A stretch of 64,000 bases of DNA from Typha latifolia (Eukaryota > Streptophyta > Magnoliopsida > Poales > Typhaceae). The notes beneath the pieces are model-generated. The model made no database searches and was not told where the DNA came from. It saw only the letters and a program-made list of their open reading frames with translations. Where the stretch lies: contig CM034101.1 in assembly GCA_019914945.1 (NCBI GenBank), forward strand, positions 5,963,188-6,027,187, given 5' to 3'. The translations under genes were made by a program, and so were the position numbers. Position 1 is the first letter of the stretch. The number at the start of each line of letters is the position of its first letter. Below, piece by piece: positions 44,701-57,330 of this stretch.

Positions 44701-47700
44701 GATCCGACCCGTTCCCACCCGTTTCGGTCGGGATCGGCCGATTCTGACCGAAACGGATCGGGTTTCGGCCGAAACTGGGAACCTTAATTATATCGGCTGT
44801 CGTGCTGAGCATCTAGGGATTAGAATATTTTTTAATAACATTGAAATCTTAAAATTGTATAAAATGTCAAAAAAATCCTAAAAATTTTGAAAAATGATAG
44901 GAAAAAAAAATACTCATCCTCTCTCTCTCTCTCTCTCTGTGCTACTGTAGCAGCGAAGGAGAACTGCTCCAGCAGTAAGGAGAAAGGAAGAAAGGAAGAA
45001 AAGGAGAAAGGGAGAGAGGGAGAGAGATGGGAAAAAGGGCAAAAACCCTAATGGGAAAAAGGGGGAAAAGCCCTAATGGAAAAAAAGGGAAAAAAAAACC
45101 TAACCAAAGAAAAGAAAGAAAAACTCCTTTGCTCGCCGGAGAACTACTTGTTGGAGGTCAACATTGTTGGAAATTACTCATCCTCACTCAACTTCGCCAG
45201 ATTGAGAGAGGTGCATTGAGAGATCAAGAGAGGAGAGAAATGGGAGAAGAGATGAGAGTGCAGAGAGAAGGTAAAGGTATTAATATGGGTTCAGATCCGG
45301 GTCAGATCTGACCCATTTATACCTGCTCATTTAGATACATTTTGGCTGAAGCAGGTCTGAAACCTGCTTATTTCGCCTGATAAGGGCAATTCTAGCCTAA
45401 GACCAATAACAATACTAGTTTTGGGTATGGAGCTGATTCGAATCCATTTCGGCCAATCTAAATCAGGATTGGTCAAAACTTCAATCCATTACTATTATTG
45501 TCATGGGCCTTCTGCACAATAGTTCAAAAAGTATATCACAAGTACATGGTGGCCAATAGAGTTTACAACACAATGGATGGTAGGCACCACTTTGAGTGGC
45601 TTTAGCCTAAATCAGGCCTTTTAACCCCATTAAATATATTATTAATATCATATCTTCTGCAAGTATAGTCAATAATAACTTATAACTCAGGCAACATCAA
45701 TCTTGAAACACTAAATGTGCCAATCAGAGTAGAATGGAGCAATTTAAGTTTTAAACAAGTAGAGGGAAACATAAGCAGAAGTGGCTAATAGTTTAAGGCT
45801 TTAAGCAAGAAAATTATATAGAAAGGTATAATCTTCAGAGAATACAAGGGGAAGCAACACCAACCTATAAAATAAGACCAACCAAACTCATTAGCTACCA
45901 TGTATTATTGTAACCTAGCATAGTCTGAAACACAACACCAATAGTTCATTTAGCTCAAGATCGCTACTTTCATAAGCTTGGACATCATCCAAAGAAGGCA
46001 AAACTCACAGATAGCAGCGAAAAACAGCCATGCCAGCCGCCATTGTCGCCTTGATGACATCTTCCTAGAACAATAATTCTACATGGTCTAATAACCATCT
46101 TCCAAATATACATGTTACATACATTAATTCCATAAAAGTTTATAAATAGTTAATAGCAAACAGCATATATCATTTGATGTATCACTCATACATTCCACAT
46201 TTCGAGAAAAAAAGTTGAAGTTGTGACAAGATAGCATGTTTTATTTAGAATACTCTTTTGATATATAGTAATTACTAACTAAAACTAGGGGTAAGTGAGT
46301 CAAGCTCTAATCAAGCTTGATTTGAAATTAATTTTGAGCCTGAATTCATAATCAAGCTTGAACTGATTCAATTTCCATTTGCTCTAATTTTGATCTCGAG
46401 CTCCTAAACAAGTTGATACCTATTTAGTTGAAACCTAAATCAAGCTTGAAATAGACTTGAATCAACAATCTCTATGCAAATAATTTCAACTACATAAAAT
46501 AGAGATTATAAAACCTAAATTAATAAGTAACAAAAAAATAAATAATGTACAAGTGCACCAACCTTTACTCCTATTGCAGCCATAACATGGCTAAAATTTA
46601 TAGTCTAGAGTAACTAATATTATGAACCTTTAGATCTTGATCTAAAGGTTCAATTTAATTATATGTAATATATATTATACAATTTTTAAATATCAAATAA
46701 TTATTTTTGAGCCATACCGAACCGAGCTTGATCGAGCCGACTCATGATTAAGCTTGGCTCGAAATTAATTTAGAACCTAGTTCAGCTGATCAAGCTTGAA
46801 TCGCCCAATTTGAGCCAAACTTGATTGAGCCTTAGCGAGCCAAACTCGAGCCGAACTCAAGCCAGCTTAATTATTTTGATAGCCCTAACTAGAATGCATC
46901 ACTCGTGAAAATTAGATCAAAAACATGTCAACAAATTTAGAAGAAAACCCCAAGGTATTTGTATCGACAACACCCATATGGAAAAGAGTATTGAGATAAA
47001 TTATCTTAATGACACTCCATGGTGGCTATACTCTAGGTAATCATTCAAGTCTGCAGTTGCCATTAAAATAACACCTTGTAGTGATCTTGACCAGATCATC
47101 TTTCTAGCACCACAGATGTAATGCTCCTTGATGCTTCCGCCGAGTAATGTTACAAGATTTGTGACATTTGATGCTCATTAGTCTTAGTAGTGATATGTTA
47201 TGCTATCAATTCATATTCACGCTGCATTTCCTAACTTTGGCTTTGTATTATTATGTTATGCACAATTGGACCATTTACAAGATTGATCAGATCACCTCTC
47301 TTATCATTCCAAGTGTCAGAGAGAATAATAGATATGAATTCTGTAAGATACCAGTCTCATGACACCCATGGTGATTGGCTACTTAGTTTAGGTAATTATA
47401 ATTATTAAAAATTGTGCTAGATGCCAAGGCACCACGGTTCAACGTCCATGAGTTGAGTGTGTCAAAACGTGGCGTTCTAGTTAGTAGCTTAAGTGCAGGA
47501 ATGAACCGAGTTGTCAAAAGAAAATATATAAATGGAATAAGTCAAAAAGTGTTCAGAATCATCAATATGTCTACAGCTATCTTTTGTAACTAAAGATGGA
47601 GGGATAGCATGGCTAAGAAGAGGATGAGATGGTGACTGCTCTATGATACTTTCGAGAATGGAGAACTGAATGCAGAAATTCCCAAGGAAAAAATGTAGCT

Positions 47701-50700
47701 CGTAGAGGGAGAGTTATGTGGCTGAATGGCCACCTGCTCTCTGCTCTGATGACCAAAAAGTACAAATTTCATACCTAGAAGTACAAGGTATAGGACCCAA
47801 AAATGGGATAACATGATACTACAGCCCCCTGGCTCAACAAGTCCACTGTGACAACACTAGCAGCCAACTTCACAAGTTTCATGCTACGCACATTTCCAAC
47901 TATTGTAAAAGTCTATAGGACAACATACCCCAACAACACCAAGATCGATGCTAGACTAGCTTGACTGATGACTATTTGGGGCTGAATTGCCTGATTCACT
48001 TTTTGCCATAACAGAAACTAAGCTTGGGCTGGCTAGGTCCAACTATAAGTGATACGTAAGACACAAACACTAAGGAGAATTAAATCCAGTTTGGTAGTGA
48101 CACAATGACAAGAGAACCCAAATGGAGCTTGCAAAATTAGTAAAAACTAGAAAGAGATGATTTTCATGTCGAAAATGGGTGTGTCCCTAGAATTGTTACA
48201 AAGGATTCTTGTAGCTAAGCTCAAAATTGTATACTAATGTTAATATTTCTACTATAGTAGTATTTGGTTTAACATTCATGGTGACAACAGCATCAGACCC
48301 AACTCCTACCAAATCACAAGTTTTATTTGGTTACCATATTGAGTAATTTAAACTGAAAATCCTTTCTTGTCATTTACTGCACTCACATAAAAAGTGGCGT
48401 GCAAAGAGGAAACCAAATTTATACCTGCTGCATTCTTCACTGCTGAAATTGAACATTCGGCTAATGTCTATAGGATTGGGTACTGATCCAAAGTAGGTGC
48501 TACAAACATATCCAGTCCCTGTAATAAGCAACATAAGGTTCCATTTAGATAATGCACAGAATATAGTGTAAAAGTTAAAGAAGAAGAAGAAGAAGAAGAA
48601 ATCCAGTTTTAGTAGAGCCTCAAAGAACCATGTACTAAGCCTAGAAGAATATTACACATCAAGTTACAAGTGCCACTATGCAATGTGCATGTTGGGCGGC
48701 ATGACTTTTGTAAGAAGAGAAACAGCACTGCATTCTGTCATCCTGCAATATAATTAACAGAGAGATAGAGACAGGCAGTAGATGATGTTGTGGTGGAAGG
48801 AGGCATTCAGACATAGGTAACCAATATGCCTGACAATTACTAATACCCATCAACCCAAACAACATCTTCCATAGAGAGAGGAGACTGAATGGCAGACTGC
48901 TGAGGTCGAGTCATGGAAAAAAACGAGAAGAGGTGAAAAAGAAAGTGATGTAGGAGAACATATGAGTCAGACCTTGTTTGACCCAAAATGCACACATGGA
49001 TATATGATGTTACATCATGCAAAGGAAAAAGATTTGTAGCCTATATGAAATTTAATATGTATATAACTAAGATAAAGGGAAAAAAACAATAATGAATTAA
49101 AGAGAGTAGTAGAGTTATCAATCATTCCAAAAGAAATCCAGAATGGTTACAATGATATTGTTTCTATTTGTTTTTATTAACTTCCAAGGAATCATCCAAA
49201 ATCCTTGCATCAAACAATTGGTGGGCGCTCAAAATAAATTACAATGAAATTCAATTCAGCTGTTGTGAAGAGTAAAGGGTTTAAGGCTTCAATAGTTGGG
49301 CTTTTAACTTGGATTGCAGTTTGTATTTTGCAGTGGGTTTGATAGGGCTGTTTTGAGAAAATTTCACTTTTGGATGGTTATACTAGGCAGCAGATATTTC
49401 TGCAGTCAGTTGTGTAATGGCTTCAGGGTTCAAATTCTAAGGTAGTAAGGTAGATCTTGAGGTTGTTTGATCAAGGCTTTAAGGTGTACCGGAGGACTTG
49501 GGGCTGTCTTGGAATTGCAAAATATATGACATGGTATGCAAACTTTGAGACAATAAGAGTGATGAGCTTCAAATTTTTGCAGAAAATAATAACGGCAGCA
49601 AAAGAAAATGGTAGCAAAATGACAATCTTCTCAATGTCACCTTTTAACCTTCTCAAAATACCTTATCAAACCCCACTGCATCTATAACCTGAAAACTATT
49701 TAAAACTCAAACTATTGAAGCCTTAATAGCTTTCCTTAACAGATGGTTCTGATTGTAACTGATCTCGAGCACTCACAAAGTGTTCAATGAGGGGATTCTG
49801 CACTATCTAGTATGGAGTTAATTAGAAAAGATGGTGACTATTCTGAATTTCATTTGGAATTATCTACTACTGTGTAGTTTTTAATTCTTTATTGCTGAAA
49901 TTATTTTTCCTTTTATTTCAGTTACACATATTACACTTCATATAGACTTTAGATCTTTATCCTTTGCATGGCATAGAATCATATGCATGTGTACATATTG
50001 AGTCAAACATGGTTCTGACTCCTAGGTTGTCCTACATCATCTTTGGTATCAATCCTAGGTTGGGTTTACCAGACCACTCCTTTTGGACAACCTTACAACA
50101 GTGATATGGCCAATAAATCAAGAGATGGCACATTTCAAAGATTATTCAGTGGCTTAGAGAATTGGAATGAAAGGTTCAATAATTTAAAGCATAGTCTTTA
50201 GGTTACATGCTCTGAACCTAGAGATAATCCTACCCTCCAAGCTAATCACACATTGAAGTGAGCATGCTAGGTAACTAGAAGATAATATCAACAAAAACAC
50301 GCATTTAAATATGAGAGAACTGCACAATGATACGTTGATCTTGAACCTCATAGGGTTATGCATGATACGCATACTGATGTCCCTGTGCAAAATGGATGTG
50401 ATTATTACGACCTAGAGGATATAGTACAAGGAAGTGAATATCAAGCCACCTAGGCCATGTTTGATTTGAGGCTAAGCTCCGAACTAGATAAGCTAACCCT
50501 ATTTCTTAGTCATTATTTAAATATCTTGAACTAGTTCAAGAAAATATAATGTTTAAGTGTGAACTAAGCTAAAGTGTAATTATTACTTTTGATGTGATGT
50601 GAAAAAGTGAAAAATGTAGTTTTTGAGGAAAACAAATGATATATAAAGTTAATGGACTAATGCCATATGACTTTGATGATAAAATTTAAAATATTATCAT

Positions 50701-53700
50701 TTTAGCGATAATAAGGTCTTAAATTGATTTGTGAGCTCATAGGCCCCATTTTGCGAGCTTATGCAGCATGTAAGCCCACAACCACTGCTACGTAGGCTTA
50801 CATATTATTATTATTATTGATTTTTTTTCTAAAATAATATAAGGTTAATATTCTATTTTAAATAATAATATATTATTACTTTTTTTTATTTTATTTTTTT
50901 AAAGCCCACATGTAAGGCTGTAATAATATTAATAATTTATTTTTTTAACAATTTAGCTTTCAAATATTAAGTTGTTCGTATTCCAGACTTTTATTAAAAA
51001 AGTGAGTTATTGCGGGCTTAAAAGTTCACAAGCCTGAAACCACTCTACAATTTATTGTGGACATAGTAAATTTTTTTTTAAAAAATTAGAGGAAAATATA
51101 TTTATTTTGGAAGAAAATTATAAATAGATAAAGAGTAGATTTGAAATCAGCACATAATTTTTACTTGGACGTGACATAAAAGTAAAAAAATATTTATTTT
51201 TTTAGAAAAATTGAGTGTCATGCAAATAGTACTAAAATATTATTATTAAATTTATAAATATAATTATAAGTTAGCCATTTTAAACTACTATTAAGCATAT
51301 CAGTAAATGATATTCAATAATAATTTTTTTCACCTATGTATAAATATTTTTTTCTAGTGTTGTTTTTTTGTGAGCCATGGTGAAAGAGGTTTTTTCTAAT
51401 AAGAAATTATATATTTTTGGATGAGAGAGGAGAGCGAGGAGGGAGAGAACCGAGAGAAGAGAGAAGATTGACAAGGCCTAAAATTGATATGTTTAAGTCA
51501 TGTCAAGGGTAAAACTAAAAACAATTTAAAAGAGTATTATAATTTATATATTATTATTTATTTATTTAATTGGGGACTGAACTTGATTAGAAAAAAAATT
51601 AAAAAGATGTTTGATCACTAAAGTAGGCTAGGGGTCCTTAACCCAATTAAAGGACCTCCGCTGAACTCAAAACAAACAAAGCCCTAGTTTCTATTAGCCT
51701 AGACCCTAAGGCTTTCTAAGACATGCTCAGTAACATGGACCAATCCCTTCGTTTATATAATGTCTGAAAGTCATAGGGTTATGTTCATGAAATTCAACTT
51801 AATGAAACAAGCTAAACAATCTTGGCTTAGTGTGGGAGACATATATAATAAGGTCATGTCATGAGCCAATTAAGCATAGGATTGAAATGAAAGGATATCT
51901 AAAACAAAGATATATACAAGCATCATATATCCACCAAATGTCTAGCAGATTTCCGAGGCCTTGACAAATGGCCAGACTGCTAATGAAGCAGATGACTTCT
52001 CTGTGTCAGGGCAACATGCCAGTAATTAAGTACATGAGTCAATCTGATGAACTGATGATTAAGTATGATTTAACAGAGAAGAGTAACACCATTGCTAGAT
52101 TTCATTCTGCGTTGAGACCTGAGATTTCACATGAGATGCATTTACAAAATTACAACTATATGATACCCTTTAGCAAAACTTTCAGTTAGCTATTGACTTT
52201 CAGTATTACTTGAAACCAAGATGCATAGAAACTCTAATTATCAAGCCACATATACTCGACTCCACTATGTTCCAAGGGTGCATCAACTACTTAGTCTATT
52301 TGCACCTCATCAACTACATCTATGTTAATAACACTTTTGTATGTGCTACCACACAAAATAGTAAGAGGAAAGTTATTGCATCAACATTCTTGAAATAAGG
52401 GGCAAATGTCACTCACCGCTATAAGTCCCTGAGATAGATCACTTTTCTTGCAATTGTTCCACTAAGAATTTGTTGGTTAACACGATTAATGAGAATGCAG
52501 AGGAGGAAGTTGGAGGTACCACAAGAGGCTAATGAGCTTACTGTTGCTACATGAGCTTACTGTTGCTACCAGTGACAACCATCTTCTCCCCCCTCTTGTT
52601 TAAATGTTATGGGAGGGCCCAACTGATTGTTTTTATGTTGTGATCGTGGGAAGAGGAATTGAATCCGGAATCCCTCGTCCTACAATGCCTCTCCCTCTTA
52701 ACCACTCTTGAGGAGGCCTTTGAGAAGGCCATGAGGATGGAACAAAAGCATAAGGTTATTAAGAGTGGTTAAGAGGGAGGGGCATTGTAGGACGAGGGAT
52801 TCCGGATTCAATTCCTCTTCCCACGATCACAACACAAAAGCATAAGGTTCTTAAGATGGCAGCGAAAACAAGTTGGGGCAACCGAGATGGGCGGTTTGCG
52901 CCTAGAACACCGGCTGAAAATTCTGCAGGTTCAAAGGCAACGGTTGCTAGTACTAAACCACAACCATCTTGGAGACATTCTTCCGATGTTAGAGGATGCA
53001 CAAGACCCCCCGTTCAAACTCTCACACTTGCCCAGGTAGAGGAGCGAAGAGCCTTTGCTTTCGATGTGATGAGCGTTTCACCCCCGGTCATCGGTGTTCC
53101 AAACCGATCGGGAGTGTGATGCTCATTGACGGTCTCGAGGAGGATAATGAGGTTGTTGATGATAGAGAGTGTCCAGAGGAGGTTCATGAGAAGGACATTG
53201 AGGAGGGTGCGGAGGAAGATATCCAAGCTGAAATATCGATGCATGCATATTCAGGTACTTCCGCGCCAAGGACATTGTGGGTAGATAGACTCGTTAGAAA
53301 GCATTGTGTGCATATCCTCATCGATTCGGAGAGTACACACAACTTTCTAAACGAAAGGTTAGTGAGGAGATTGGGCTTGAGGATTTATAGGAGGATATCT
53401 CAGAGTTGCGCGTGGCCAGGATTGAGGCGGGATGTGAGGAATTTTGTCCATGCTTGCGAAGTCCGTCAAAGGGCTAAGGCAACCACAATAAAATCGGCCG
53501 GATTACTTTAGCCTTTACCTATACCGAACCATGTTTGGGAAGACATTTCTATAGATTTTATAGAGGGTCTTCCTCTGGTACGTGGTTATTCTGTTATCTT
53601 TGTGGTGGTTGACAGATTGAGCAAGTATGCGCACTTTTCGGCATTTTTACATCCATTTTCAGCTAAGTCAATGGCTGAAATTTTTGTGAGATGTTGCTCG

Positions 53701-56700
53701 GTTACATGGCATGCCACGCACGATTGTCTCAGATCGTGATTGTGTATTTATAAGTGACTTTTGAACAGAGTTTTTCAGATTGCTCGGGACGCGATTGAAC
53801 TTCAGTTCGACCTATCATCCACAGACGAACGGCCAAACCGAGATGGTCAATCGAGGCATTGAGCAGTACTTGAAGTGCTTTGTTGGAGAGATGCCGAGAC
53901 GATGGTTGGAGTTCTTACCATGGGCGGAGTGGTCATACAACACTGCCAACCATAGCAGCATTGGCATGACTCCATTTGAGGTGGTGTATAGATGCACGGC
54001 TCTGACATTACACGCTTATGACCCAGTGACATCTACAGATCGGACGGAAGTGGACTTAGCTTTGATGGATAGAGATGCCACATTGAGGAGGTTGCGTGCC
54101 TATCTTAAACTTGCTCAAAACCGCATGAAGCAAGTTTATGATCGGAGTCATATTGAGCAGGAGTTTGACATCGACAGTTGAGTGTTTGTGAGAGTGCAAC
54201 CGTATTGACAGGTAACCTTGCGTTCGATGCGAAACTAGAAGCTAGCACATCGCTACTTCGATCTGTTTCGAGTGTTAGAGCATATTGATCCGGTTGCATA
54301 TCGTTTGGAGCTGCCAGAGGGGTCTAGAGCGCATCCTGTCTTCCATGTTTCATTGTTAAGGGAGCAGATTGGAGATCATGAGGTCGTTGGATCAATTCTA
54401 CCGGAGCCATTAGAGGAGACAGAGGTTGTAGAGCCAGTTCGTGTACTTGTTAGGCACCAACGATGATATGGTATCAGATTAGAGATGAAGATTCTAGTCG
54501 AGTGGCTTGGCGAGCCATCCGATGAGGCGACATGGGAGTTGGAGACGGACATCTTGGAGTGTTTCCCCGACTTTACACCTTGAGGGCAAGGTAGGGGAAG
54601 AGTGGTGGGCTGATACATTTAGTTAGAATCTTTTCATATTGCATTAGTTATTTATTTTCCTTAAAATAAAATTTTTGTAGGTCGCGTTCGAACGCGGAAG
54701 GAGTCACATTTGAACGCCTTGCGAACGGCCTGCATCAGGTTCGCAAATACAGAGGACAAGAAGAGTGTGTCCGAACGCAGTCGGGCGCGTTCGAACGCCG
54801 CGTTCGAATGTCTGCATCGCGTTCGCACATACAAAGAACGATCGACAAGAATCTTCCAAAATTAGGATTAATAATTGTATTTTGGCTTATTGGCTAGCCT
54901 CTATAAAGGTGTGGATGGCAGCCAAAATTATTATGCCATTAGATTATTAATTTCTTGCCTCCTATCTTCTCTCTATTCTCTCTATCATAATATCCCTCCT
55001 CCCTCTTCACCAACCTATCACCTCTACCATTGGCAAGGTCTCTCCTAACTTCTAATCTCTCCCGTCTGTCGAGTTCTCCCTCTTCTTTGGGATCTTGACC
55101 ACTTCTTCCCCTTCGTCATTTTCATCCCCATTCTTCCTCTTGCTAGTCGCTTTCCCTTGTGCAAGTAGAAGCTTTTGACATTTTCCTTTAGTGCTCTCGT
55201 GGCTCGGATTACCTAAAAGGTGATCTTTATAGCCGCCAGCCAAGCAGTTTTGCCCCATTCCTCCACTTGCTAGTCACTTTCCCTACCTTGGTACACTCCC
55301 CTCGCCTTCCTTTATCTCTTAGAATGTTTCTCAAACCCGCTTCATTCTTGATTCAGTGGCTTAGCTTCCTCTCTGGTCGAGCGTCTTCCTTTCCCTTATG
55401 GTTTATGGTGTTCCCTATAAGAAGGAAGGACATGAGCATGGGTTGGGCGAAGCATTCGCCCAACCCGTCCTTGTGGGCCCTAGGCTATAAACCAACCATG
55501 GCTAGCTCGGTTTGGTCCCTTAGACCCAACCCACTTCTTCCTATTTTCCCAATTATTTGGGTCGCATGCCAGCTCAAATATTTCTTATTTATTTTCTTTT
55601 ATTTTATTGTGTTTAGTTTTTTTATGTAGTTTTGGACTATTGAATCTACCCGAACCCCATAATAGCAATCTGTGACATATTTAACTATTTAAATATACTT
55701 ATGCTTCGATTACTTTCATAACATAGTAGATTTGTTACCATACAAGGAGAATCTTAATATACAGGAGGAGCTCGATAATTAAGCATTTGCAGATAGATAC
55801 ACTTCGGGCTAGTGAATCCTACGTAGTCATAGGATAGTGTAATTAGGGATGGCAAATTTTGACCCCACACGATAACCTGCCTCTTAATCGGATTTGGCTT
55901 TAATCTAATCGGGTTTGAGTCATAAACGGGTCAACCCGCCTAACCCGATTAATAATTGGGTAAAGTTCAAGTTTAATAGCTGACATGTTTTGTCCCGTTT
56001 AACTCATTTAAGTATACAGATGGGGTCGGACTGGGTCAAACCGCCAACCATGACTAATATAAACTAAAGTCTAAACTTAACTCTACCTCTCACTGTCTCA
56101 CACAATCTCTCACCCTCACATCACCCAGCTACCTCACTGCCTCAATCTCACATCAACTTACCCAGCCAACTACCTCATCTCCAACCATCTCCACCGCCTC
56201 TCGTATCTAGCCTATCTCTGTCGCCACTTGCCTCTCCAATTGCCGAATTTCGGTTCCATTGCGGCAATCTCTTCTACGGTCTCCATAGATACTCTGATAC
56301 CTACGATTGTTCCTTTAACTACAAGGCTGCATGGAGGGAGGAGATCGCGAGGGCTAACCATGTGATCATAGCTGCTAAGATCATCAAGATATAAGGTCGA
56401 AAAATGTTACCTACATGTGATTCTTCTTTTCATTTTAGATAGTTCTATAGCTTGCTTGTTGTTGAATATTTTATGAAATAGCTGCACTTTTTTGTTTATC
56501 CAATTGAAATATCATGATTGTTGAGTATATAGTTTTGGGTGATGTTGTTAGAATTCAACTTATATATCATTTGGTGAATAGCTTATCCTAATAGATTTTG
56601 AACTAAAAATGTTTCTCTTAGTTTCATGTTACTCAAAATCTGTTATGCATTTTATTACACCTTTCTGGAATTGTGTATTAGGATATCTACACTATTGTTG

Positions 56701-57294
56701 TGAACTGATTAAAGTTAATAAATATGTCTTATGTAGTTATGTTATTAGTAGGTGACTCTTTGTCCTCCATTCCTCATGGTCATTGAATTTTAGAATTCTG
56801 TTATATGGTAGCAAGAATTATGATAGGAAAGAATGAATAACAACTTGGGCTATTCATGCAAACTTTCTTGTTTCCCGTTCTTCTAAGCATAGTTGTGAGT
56901 AGTGACATAAATGGTCGTGTGAAAAGTTTGATGTTCAACAAAGTGCTTGGACATCTTATTCTAACCAAGGTTCCAAAAATCAGTATCGGGATTGGGATCA
57001 GCCGTCCAGAAAAACGATACGTATCGGCCGTATCGGCCACCTGTATCAGATCGGACTATTTTAATTAAATAAAATTCTAAATATTATTAAAAATATTGAG
57101 AAATTTCTAAAAATTTAGAAAAAAAATTATAAGAAAATAAGAAATAATAATTACTCACATATAAAGCCTAAAAAGTAAAAATCTCTTTCTCCCTCTCTTC
57201 TTTCCTATCTCTCTAACTGTTAGTCTGAAATATCCATTCTCTCCCACACTCTCTTTTTTTCTATCTTTCTCTCTCTCTCTTTCTCACCCTCTTT

Positions 57295-57330
<36 letters not shown>

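Larger units (their letters stand above)
41245..44786 (-). mobile_element. hAT transposon with decayed transposase, inserted in its own family
   Basis: It is bounded by the perfect 8-bp duplication ATTATATC (41237-41244 and 44787-44794). The inverted ends are CAAAGTTCCCAG on the left and TAAGGTTCCCAG (reverse complement) on the right. It is 3.54 kb with a BED-DUF659-hATC transposase pseudogene on the minus strand. It is the only coding member of the family here, and the likely source type of the MITEs at 33891, 56966, 62312 and 62592. Confidence 0.93.
41175..45491. mobile_element. Outer hAT-family non-autonomous element, split by a relative
   Basis: It is bounded by the perfect 8-bp duplication CTATTATT (41167-41174 and 45492-45499). 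The left end AAGGTTCTAAGTATCAG and the interior just inside it follow the MITE at 56966. That match resumes at 44795 after the inner element. The right part holds a CT tract, a CAG-type patch and a GA-rich stretch. No coding capacity of its own was found. Confidence 0.82.
52710..55060 (+). mobile_element. Element E: truncated Ty3/gypsy chromovirus, RT lost
   Basis: On the + strand are the end of gag, zinc knuckle, half a protease, a jump into integrase, a chromodomain-like end and an LTR starting TGATACATTT at 54611. It is related to B and C but lacks everything before the gag end, and its RT and RNase H. The left edge coincides with SINE copy 1. The right LTR end could not be fixed. Confidence 0.85.

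Noticed and set aside
44543..45311. Frames over GA/CT tracts in the hAT elements
   Set aside because: Low-complexity translations within transposon ends.
52637..52709. True tRNA gene
   Set aside because: Box-A- and box-B-like motifs are present, but no acceptor-stem pairing or cloverleaf could be drawn. A SINE head is more likely.
55052..55258. 68-residue Lys/Glu-rich minus-strand frame
   Set aside because: It reads smoothly but matches no family I know and lies in unassigned repeat-like DNA.
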